Both the position numbers and the translations under genes were made by a program. A stretch of DNA of 14,231 nucleotides from positions 1 through 14,231 of the forward strand of contig NYZY01000007.1 in the NCBI GenBank assembly GCA_002687335.1, written 5' to 3'. The notes under the pieces were generated by a model. It saw only the letters and a program-made list of their open reading frames with translations, made no database searches and was not told where the DNA came from. Below are positions 1 to 6,123 of the stretch, in pieces. The stretch comes from Chloroflexota bacterium. Its GTDB lineage: Bacteria; Chloroflexota; Dehalococcoidia; UBA1151; UBA1328. How positions within the stretch are numbered: position 1 is the stretch's first letter; each line of letters begins with the position of its first letter.

Positions 1-904
1 GTGGTGCAAGCCAAGCTGCACGTGTAGAAGCACCTGCCAGGTGCATTGCAGTGATCACATTGTTCATCTGTAGTAAGGGGTTTTTAGGGTCGACAGGTTC
101 TTGCTCGAATACATCCAGGCCCGCCCCACGGATTTTGCCGCCTTTAAGGGCCTCGATCATGGCTGGCTCATCGGTGACCGAGCCTCGACAAACGTTGATG
201 TAATAGGCAGATTCTTTCATGTGATCGAACTGTTCGGCGCCGATCATATGGAATGTTTCGGTGTTCAATGGAACCACTACGATAATGTAATCGGAACGCT
301 CACATAGTTCGTTGATTTCAAAAACCTGTTCAACGTTGTATTCTCGGATAATCCAGGGGGCAACGTATGGGTCGTATACAAGTGTTTCCATCCTCCAACC
401 CTGACCGAGTTTGCGAGCAACTTGGCGTCCTATGTTTCCAAAACCTACTATCCCGAGAGTTTGCTCGTCGATGGGTTCAATTGGAAGGAACGGTGACCGG
501 TCCCAGTTACCGGTGTCTCGTAGCTGATTGGTGGTTTGCACAACTTGCCGGTTTAGAGCAAGGGCCATCGTCACGGCCTGATTCGAAACTTCTTCGGCAC
601 ACATTCCTGCACCGTTCGTGACTATGATGCCCATGTCGGTAGCAGCATCTACATCTATATGGTTGAACCCGTGTGAGTAGACTGCAAGGACTTTGGCTTG
701 GTCTGCTGCCCGGATCACTTGCTCAGTGCCCCAACCGCCTCGCATCATGATTGCATCGGCACCTCGCACAGCTTCAATAGCTTCACCTTCTGATTGAGGC
801 GATTCCTGAATGAATTCAACATCTAGATCAGCCATCTCGGCTCTTTCGTGATGCAAGGGATCATCCGTATTGGGTCCAAGAACCACGACTCTTTGCTTTG
901 TCAT
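1..904 (-). CDS. D-2-hydroxyacid dehydrogenase, copy 1 (3' end beyond the left edge)
   Basis: An NAD-dependent oxidoreductase that interconverts a D-2-hydroxy acid and its 2-oxo acid. The open frame reads from an ATG at 904 to the window edge, giving 301 residues with no stop, so only the last few tens of residues should be missing. Visible landmarks are the Rossmann motif GFGNIG at residues 154-159, an Asp at 178 (VYDPY) where NAD-preferring enzymes have an acidic residue, and the family catalytic triad: Arg240 (VCRGS), Glu269 (EQEPV) and His288 (MHLAG). A good Shine-Dalgarno sequence, GGAG, lies about 8 bp before the start. It is the last of three tandem paralogues, 76 bp behind copy 2. It shares with copy 2 the unusual stretch YDPxVxxWxxxEYNVExV, so these two are sister copies. 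Family assignment is firm. The substrate (glycerate, phosphoglycerate, glyoxylate or another) cannot be told. Confidence 0.93.
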   Translation of the reverse strand, partial: MTKQRVVVLGPNTDDPLHHERAEMADLDVEFIQESPQSEGEAIEAVRGADAIMMRGGWGTEQVIRAADQAKVLAVYSHGFNHIDVDAATDMGIIVTNGAGMCAEEVSNQAVTMALALNRQVVQTTNQLRDTGNWDRSPFLPIEPIDEQTLGIVGFGNIGRQVARKLGQGWRMETLVYDPYVAPWIIREYNVEQVFEINELCERSDYIIVVVPLNTETFHMIGAEQFDHMKESAYYINVCRGSVTDEPAMIEALKGGKIRGAGLDVFEQEPVDPKNPLLQMNNVITAMHLAGASTRAAWLAP

Positions 905-980
905 TTTTATTGCTCCATAACAGTGAATTGAAACCAAAGACCTAGGCTGAAACTTCTATTGATCAGTGCTTTAGCCCAAG

Positions 981-2054
981 CTAATTACCTTGTTCCGCCA
1001 GCATTACCTCCCAGCTTACTGCCCACTTTCGGGGTTTAACGGTCGAACGAACATCCGGGTTTATCAATGACATTGGCCAGTAGCCAAGGGCTACCCGCAT
1101 AGCTTCTTGACCCAGTTGCGTGTTTGCCCGGTTCCATGCGGTTTCGCTATAGGAAGCGTAGTGACTTGTAACTGAAACATTATCCATTTTCAGCAGCGGA
1201 TTACTTGGCTCGACAGGTTCTTGTTCGAATACATCGAGGCCAGCGCCAGCAATCTTCTTTTTCCTCAGTGCATCGATAAGTGCCTTTTCGTCCACCACCG
1301 GTCCTCGAGAACAGTTGATGAGGTACGCTGTTGCTTTCATCATGTCAAAGAACTCTGCGTTTACCATGTGGTACGTTTCTGATGTTAGGTATGTATGGGG
1401 TGAAACGTAGTCTGAGCGCTTGGCTATTTCTTGCGGCGTACCGACCATTTCGACGTTATATTCCTTTGCATCCCAAGAAGATACGAAGGGGTCGTATGCG
1501 ATTACTTGCATGCCAAATGCAAGTGCTTTTCTTGCGACTGCTCGCCCAATATCCCCTAATCCGATGATCCCGAATGTTTGACCGGCGATGTGACCCATAG
1601 GGGCTAGATGCTCTCGAGTCCAGGTACCGTTTTTTACTAGTTTGTCATGCAGAACGAATTTTCTTGAACAAACGAGGAAATGCATCATTGTTTGATTGCT
1701 AACTTCCTCTGTACCGAACGACGCTGTGTTAGCAAGAATTAGACCATGTTTTACCGCTGTGTCTAGATCCATGCCGTCGTAACCGTGACCAAATGAAATC
1801 AAACCCTTACAGCGCCCGTTGTTGCCCATGTGTCTGAAAAGGGATGGCGAAATTCCATGACCTTGGCTCATCGCTACGTCTGCATCTTTGAGAGCTTCGA
1901 TCAGTTCACCCTCGCTGTTACCGTCATAAACGATAAACTCCGCACCCATTTCCTTTGCGGCTTTGCTTTGTTGATCAAGATCTTCCGTGTAAACACCAGG
2001 GCGGCCACTAGGCCCTAAATAAAGGACTCGAATATTTTCCGATTCTGTATTCAT
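981..2054 (-). CDS. D-2-hydroxyacid dehydrogenase, copy 2
   Basis: A complete 357-residue member of the D-isomer-specific 2-hydroxyacid dehydrogenase family, a cytosolic NAD-dependent 2-hydroxy acid/2-oxo acid oxidoreductase. The N-terminal half of the substrate domain occupies about residues 8-115. The Rossmann motif GLGDIG is at 165-170 and the NAD-selecting Asp at 188 (AYDPF). Catalytic residues are Arg250 (CSRGP), Glu279 (EQEPV) and His298 (TSHYA). The residues after His298 are AS instead of the usual [AG]G, so the active-site loop differs from both neighbours. The roughly 25-residue tail after the last conserved helix (WPMSLINPD onwards) is longer than in many relatives. It follows copy 3 by 15 bp and precedes copy 1, consistent with one operon. 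The Shine-Dalgarno is weak (AGAG about 5 bp before the ATG). The substrate is unknown. Confidence 0.93.
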   Translation of the reverse strand: MNTESENIRVLYLGPSGRPGVYTEDLDQQSKAAKEMGAEFIVYDGNSEGELIEALKDADVAMSQGHGISPSLFRHMGNNGRCKGLISFGHGYDGMDLDTAVKHGLILANTASFGTEEVSNQTMMHFLVCSRKFVLHDKLVKNGTWTREHLAPMGHIAGQTFGIIGLGDIGRAVARKALAFGMQVIAYDPFVSSWDAKEYNVEMVGTPQEIAKRSDYVSPHTYLTSETYHMVNAEFFDMMKATAYLINCSRGPVVDEKALIDALRKKKIAGAGLDVFEQEPVEPSNPLLKMDNVSVTSHYASYSETAWNRANTQLGQEAMRVALGYWPMSLINPDVRSTVKPRKWAVSWEVMLAEQGN

Positions 2055-2069
2055 TATTCTCTTTTTTTA

Positions 2070-3032
2070 CTATTCAGGATTGACAATACTTTCGGCAGTG
2101 CCTCCCTGCCACACATTCATCATGTTTTCGAAGGCAAATCGTACTCTTCTTGGGTAACTTTCGTAACTCTTTCCGGCGATATGGGGTGCAACTACGACGT
2201 TTTCGCGATTGAGTATAGGGTTGTTTGGTTCCACCGGCTCTTGTTCAAAAACGTCAAGACCCGCGCCCCAGATTTCACCGTTTTGCAGAGCTTGGTTTAA
2301 AGCTTTTTCCTGCACAACTGGTCCTCTGCATGTATTGACGAGAATAGCTGTTTTCTTCATAAGACGTAATTCGTCCTCGCCAATCAATCCGTGTGTGCTT
2401 CTATCGAGCGGAGTGTGCAATGTGACTACATCTGATCGTTCTAGTAATTCATTTAATTTAACTTTGGATGCCCCAAAGGTTTCTGCTTTTTCGCTACGTA
2501 TCTTGTCTGTGTAAAGGGTAGTAGTCTCGAAGCCACGCAGCATGCCTGCGACAGTGCTTCCGATTCTTCCTGCACCAATTATTCCCACGGTGGTTCCAAA
2601 TAGTTCGTGGGAGTCACGCCCATCGACTTCCGGTCGCATCCAATCTCCAGCGACAGTATCTTCGGCCGCAACTGTGAGGTGTCGAATAGTAGAAAGCATC
2701 AGTGTGATGGCAAATTCAGCGACTGGGATAGCGTTAGCACCTCCGTTATTCGCTACGGGAATACCTAATTCTCCGGCAAGCCCAAGATTGATTCCATCAA
2801 ACCCTGCCGAGCAAAGCTGCACAAGCTTAGTTTTTTTTGCCACACGTAATACGGTGTCTGACACGCCGTGTCCGAAGACAAGAATGAAATCAGCTATCTC
2901 AGCCGCATTTGTGACCTCGGTTTCAGTCGAATCGCTGGTACACAGATGGAGATTCCAACCATCAGGTTTCATCTCTTTTGCCATATCCAATAAAGGTAGT
3001 GCAGGTCCAGAAAAAACGAGTACATCAGGCAT
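2070..3032 (-). CDS. D-2-hydroxyacid dehydrogenase, copy 3 (first gene of the minus-strand trio)
   Basis: A complete 320-residue NAD(P)-dependent D-2-hydroxyacid dehydrogenase, the most divergent of the three tandem copies. The Rossmann motif GAGRIG is at 153-158. Catalytic Arg236 (TCRGP), Glu265 (EQEPV) and His284 (APHIAG) are all present, so it should be active. At the end of the second Rossmann strand, where copies 1 and 2 have YDP, this protein has YTD (Thr175-Asp176) followed by KIR, so dinucleotide preference is less certain. It lacks the WxxxEYNVExV segment of the other two copies. It is the promoter-proximal gene of the minus-strand set and diverges from the peptidase gene. A GAGG lies 10 bp before the ATG. 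It could be phosphoglycerate-dehydrogenase-like or act on another 2-oxo acid; a serine-pathway role is not supported because there is no ACT domain. Confidence 0.93.
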   Translation of the reverse strand: MPDVLVFSGPALPLLDMAKEMKPDGWNLHLCTSDSTETEVTNAAEIADFILVFGHGVSDTVLRVAKKTKLVQLCSAGFDGINLGLAGELGIPVANNGGANAIPVAEFAITLMLSTIRHLTVAAEDTVAGDWMRPEVDGRDSHELFGTTVGIIGAGRIGSTVAGMLRGFETTTLYTDKIRSEKAETFGASKVKLNELLERSDVVTLHTPLDRSTHGLIGEDELRLMKKTAILVNTCRGPVVQEKALNQALQNGEIWGAGLDVFEQEPVEPNNPILNRENVVVAPHIAGKSYESYPRRVRFAFENMMNVWQGGTAESIVNPE

Positions 3033-3187
3033 GTTGGTTGGACCTCAATTCGATATGTGGATAGATAGTGAAATGGAGAATAGCGTGCATTGTAGAACTT
3101 AGAAGAGTAATAAGCGCAGCGATTTACGATTCTGACCCGTATCATTCTGATTTCTTTCAGAAACACTTGGCTTTTTGTGATCACTAT
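3033..3187. promoter_or_regulatory. Divergent intergenic region with repeated half-sites
   Basis: This space separates the minus-strand dehydrogenase trio from the plus-strand peptidase gene, so it should hold both promoters. It contains two direct copies of ATTCTGA (3129-3135 and 3144-3150). The second forms a perfect inverted repeat, TTCTGA-6 bp-TCAGAA, at 3145-3162. This arrangement resembles an operator for a dimeric regulator. No regulator gene is adjacent and I see no convincing -35/-10 pair on either strand. The peptidase frame stays open back to a GTG at 3068, so part of this region could be coding if that start were used. Confidence 0.4.
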
Positions 3188-4360
3188 ATGGATTCACGTA
3201 CTGCATTAATTGAACGTACTAGTTTTGAAATACTGTCCGATCTTGGAAAGTTCCCGGTGACGTCTTATTGGGAGGATGGTCCTGCGGCTTATCTTCGAGA
3301 CCGAGCCATACGCGCGGGACTGGAAGTTTCAATGGATCATTGGGGAAACGTCCTTGTAAAAAAACCAGGTACTGACCAGATGTCCCCCGGAATTGCCTTT
3401 GTTGCACACATGGACCACCCTGGATATGAGGTTGTGGCGCAACGAGGTGATCAGCTTGTGCTAAAAACCCTGGGAGGGATGGGGGTTGCTGCCGGAACTG
3501 AGGGCACTGCTATTTTGGTGATCGATGCTTGTGGCCGTCGTCTCAACGCGACTGTCACTGGTGCAGAGAAAACGGGTAGCCAATTACAGAAAACAAGGGA
3601 ATTGGCCGGTTGGCTTGGAGCAGATACGGTGTACGCGAGACTTGATCGAGATCATGATCTGGGCAGGTTACCTCTGCCCGCGGTTCCCGATCTGCCGGAT
3701 TGCATCATAGATGACGATTTAGTGCGTATGCGTGCAGCTGACGATCTGGCCGGGTGTGCTGCTATTCTCACAGCTCTCGAAATGGTGGCGCAATCACCTG
3801 TCAAAGGAAGTGTTTATGGGCTTTTCACGAGAGCCGAAGAAGTTGGATTAATTGGTGCTCGTTTAGTGGCGGAAAATGAACTGCTCCCAAAGAATACGGT
3901 GATTGTTTCTGTTGAGACGAGTTCGGCATTGCCAGGTGCAGAAATTGGACAGGGGGTTGTGATTAGAACGGGTGATCGCACCGCGACCTTTGATTATGAG
4001 GCGGAAGTGTATTTGAACACTGCGGTAGACAGAATAAGATCATCAGACCCAGGATTTAAAGTGCAACGTCAGTTGATGAGTGCTGGTGGGTGTGAGGCTG
4101 CGGCGTTTAAGGCGTTTGGATACAACGTAACTGGACTAGCATTACCTTTGGGATGCTGGCACAACCGTGGAGAGTCGGGTGTAGAACTGGAGATTATTTC
4201 TACAAATGATTTCTTAGGTGAAACATTGTTGATAGTTGAAACGTCTAAACTGGCGGGTACTGAACAGTCCGGAACCTTGAAGCGTTTGTTGGATTCCCCG
4301 ATCAAGGAAGGTGATCGCTTGAAGCGCGACAGGTCGATATTAAACAGACCAAAGATTTAG
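3188..4360 (+). CDS. M42-like metallopeptidase (aminopeptidase/deacylase family)
   Basis: A predicted two-metal hydrolase of the M42/M20/M28 clan that would remove N-terminal amino acids from peptides or cleave an amide in a small molecule. From the ATG it has 390 residues. Candidate metal ligands are His74 (AHMDHPG), Asp186 (AADDLAG), Glu218 with catalytic Glu217 (RAEEVG), Glu243 (SVETS) and His325 (GCWHNRGES). Residues about 80-175, between the first His and the Asp, fit the inserted lid domain of M42 enzymes. The fifth ligand is Glu where M42 enzymes usually have Asp, and the M42 GTDA-like segment reads GGCEAAAF (300-307), so this is a divergent branch. I chose the ATG at 3188 because family-like sequence starts there. 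An in-frame GTG at 3068 would add 40 residues with no family resemblance. Neither start has a clear Shine-Dalgarno. It heads the plus-strand set with the ThDP enzyme and amidase. Confidence 0.8.
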   Translation: MDSRTALIERTSFEILSDLGKFPVTSYWEDGPAAYLRDRAIRAGLEVSMDHWGNVLVKKPGTDQMSPGIAFVAHMDHPGYEVVAQRGDQLVLKTLGGMGVAAGTEGTAILVIDACGRRLNATVTGAEKTGSQLQKTRELAGWLGADTVYARLDRDHDLGRLPLPAVPDLPDCIIDDDLVRMRAADDLAGCAAILTALEMVAQSPVKGSVYGLFTRAEEVGLIGARLVAENELLPKNTVIVSVETSSALPGAEIGQGVVIRTGDRTATFDYEAEVYLNTAVDRIRSSDPGFKVQRQLMSAGGCEAAAFKAFGYNVTGLALPLGCWHNRGESGVELEIISTNDFLGETLLIVETSKLAGTEQSGTLKRLLDSPIKEGDRLKRDRSILNRPKI

Positions 4361-4438
4361 TCCAATGTTCAGCAAATTCTGATAAACATAGAAAAATAAA
4401 TTATCGTTGCTTTACTCAAAAATTATCGAGAAACAATT
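4361..4438 (+). promoter_or_regulatory. AT-rich leader with a 22-bp-spaced direct repeat before the ThDP enzyme gene
   Basis: The 78-bp gap is strongly AT-rich. AAATTATCG occurs twice, at 4398-4406 and 4420-4428, exactly 22 bp (two helical turns) apart, and the second copy carries the weak GAG ribosome-binding element used by the next gene. It could be a regulator or promoter element, or chance in AT-rich DNA. No hairpin terminator is evident, so read-through from the peptidase gene is possible. Confidence 0.3.
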
Positions 4439-6070
4439 ATGGAAGTAGAAGGAAGTTATCTGATAGCCCGAACGCTTAAAGAAGAAGGGGTAGAGCACCT
4501 TTTCTTTTTGATGGGTGGTCCAAACTACGAGATTATCAATAATGCTGAAGACTTTGGAATAAAGGTCACCGATTTTCGTCACGAGCAGGCGGCCTCCATG
4601 GCAGCTCATGGGTATGCACGAGTGACCGGTAAGCCCGGGGTTACTACAGCTGCTTCAGGTCCAGGGACCTTGAATTTACTTACTGGCCAATACACAGCAT
4701 GGGCTGATTGTGCTCCGATGATCACGCTCGGCGGCGCAGGCCCGATTTCTGATTTTGGGCGCGACGGGTTTCAGGAGGTGGATCAGGTTGGAGTGTTTGA
4801 GCCCATCTCTAAAGCAGTTATGCGTCCTACCGATCCCGCTCGTTATCCGGAACACATATCCACTGCGTTCAGGCTATCTACTTCGGGTCGACCTGGTCCT
4901 GTTTACGTGGACTGTAATGAGGACGTCCTCTACCGTAAGGTGGAAGAAGCAGAGGTTCCATCCGCTACCCGTGTGTCTGGGCGGGCCCGTCCGGCGGGTG
5001 ATCCTGATCTGATAAAACAGGCTGTAAAACTGTTGTCGCAATCAAAAAGGCCGATTGTTTTCGCTGGGGGAGGTGTCTGGTGGTCTCAGGCATACAGCGA
5101 ACTGCGGAGTCTGGTAGAGCGCACAGGAATCCCGTTCTATACATCTCCAATGTCTAGAGGTTTGTTGCCTGATGATCATGAAATGTCGTTCCCTGCAGCG
5201 CGCTCTGGAGCCTTCAGGCGTGCCGACGTTGTCCTGGTTGTTGGTACTCGGTTTAACTGGATGATGACATTCGGTAAGCGAATTGCCGAAGAGTCCAAGG
5301 TTATCCAAATTGATATACATGGTGCCGAACTTGGACACAATCGATCGGTGGATGTTGGTATCGAAGGCGATGCCAAGATAGTGCTTCAACAGATGATTGA
5401 TCAAGTTGAGTTGACAGGGTTTGAATCGAAGGCAGGGACTGAGTGGATCGAGTCTTTGAGAGAGGCCGATGCAGCTCGTCGAGAGAGGGTGGCGCCCTTA
5501 GAAAATTCTACTCAGCGACCCATTCACCCCCTGCGACTTTGTAAAGATCTCCGTGATGTGATGGATAGAGATGCTATCTTGACTGTGGACGGGAATGAAA
5601 TTCTTCATTTTGGTCGTCAGTCGATGCCAACTTATGTCCCAGGGCACCGGTTAAATTCAGGCCCGTCCGGTTGCATGGGTGTTGGATTACCCTACGCCAT
5701 TGGCGCCAAGATGGCTAAGCCTGATAAACAAGTGGTAGCACTCCATGGAGACGGTTCGTTAGGTATGAACGTTCAAGACTTTGATACCGCTGTGCGACAC
5801 AACCTGCCGATAATCATTGTCGTATCGAATAATGAAGGCTGGACCGCGCGTGTCGAAGGTATTAGAAAGCCCGGGCGTGAATTGGGTTTCACCCGTTTTG
5901 ACAAGATCGCTGAGGCGTTAGGTGGACATGGTGAATTGGTGGAGGATCCAGAAGATCTAACAGGAGCATTTGAGCGAGCATTCGACGCGGGTGTGCCTGC
6001 AATCGTAAATGTTCGAACTGATCCGACATCTCGTGCTCTTTCGAATTTTGTTGGATCCAAGATGGAATAG
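4439..6070 (+). CDS. Thiamine-diphosphate-dependent lyase/decarboxylase (2-hydroxyacyl-CoA lyase/oxalyl-CoA decarboxylase-like)
   Basis: A 543-residue enzyme of the acetolactate synthase/pyruvate decarboxylase superfamily, with the usual PYR, central and PP domains (about 1-170, 185-325 and 360-535). The ThDP-activating Glu is at 49 (RHEQAA). The Mg-ThDP motif starts with GDGS at 437-440 and ends with Asn-Asn at 464-465. In the central domain, VVGTRFNWMMTFG (267-279) resembles the (G)ARLNWxxHFG segment typical of oxalyl-CoA decarboxylase and 2-hydroxyacyl-CoA lyase, which argues against a true acetolactate synthase; no small regulatory subunit gene is adjacent either. It probably breaks or decarboxylates at the carbon next to a carbonyl of a 2-hydroxyacyl or 2-oxo substrate. 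This is chemically next to the 2-hydroxyacid dehydrogenases encoded on the other side of the divergent promoter. It lies 78 bp after the peptidase gene and 53 bp before the amidase. The precise substrate is unassigned. Confidence 0.85.
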   Translation: MEVEGSYLIARTLKEEGVEHLFFLMGGPNYEIINNAEDFGIKVTDFRHEQAASMAAHGYARVTGKPGVTTAASGPGTLNLLTGQYTAWADCAPMITLGGAGPISDFGRDGFQEVDQVGVFEPISKAVMRPTDPARYPEHISTAFRLSTSGRPGPVYVDCNEDVLYRKVEEAEVPSATRVSGRARPAGDPDLIKQAVKLLSQSKRPIVFAGGGVWWSQAYSELRSLVERTGIPFYTSPMSRGLLPDDHEMSFPAARSGAFRRADVVLVVGTRFNWMMTFGKRIAEESKVIQIDIHGAELGHNRSVDVGIEGDAKIVLQQMIDQVELTGFESKAGTEWIESLREADAARRERVAPLENSTQRPIHPLRLCKDLRDVMDRDAILTVDGNEILHFGRQSMPTYVPGHRLNSGPSGCMGVGLPYAIGAKMAKPDKQVVALHGDGSLGMNVQDFDTAVRHNLPIIIVVSNNEGWTARVEGIRKPGRELGFTRFDKIAEALGGHGELVEDPEDLTGAFERAFDAGVPAIVNVRTDPTSRALSNFVGSKME

Positions 6071-6123
6071 TTTGACCGATTCGTATCAAGTATTCATCAA
6101 AGCCATGAAGGGGTGATGTGAGA

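Noticed and set aside
101..621. Two short plus-strand frames at 101-307 and 367-621
   Set aside because: Both are shadows of the partial dehydrogenase copy 1, which is open on the minus strand across the whole interval with all catalytic motifs.
2542..3102. A 186-codon plus-strand open frame
   Set aside because: It lies entirely antisense to dehydrogenase copy 3, has low-complexity Ser/Ala/Pro-rich composition, and lacks any ribosome-binding site or family motif.
4439..6070. Acetolactate synthase large subunit (ilvB)
   Set aside because: No ilvN or other branched-chain genes are adjacent, and the central-domain GTRFNW segment fits the 2-hydroxyacyl-CoA lyase/oxalyl-CoA decarboxylase branch better.
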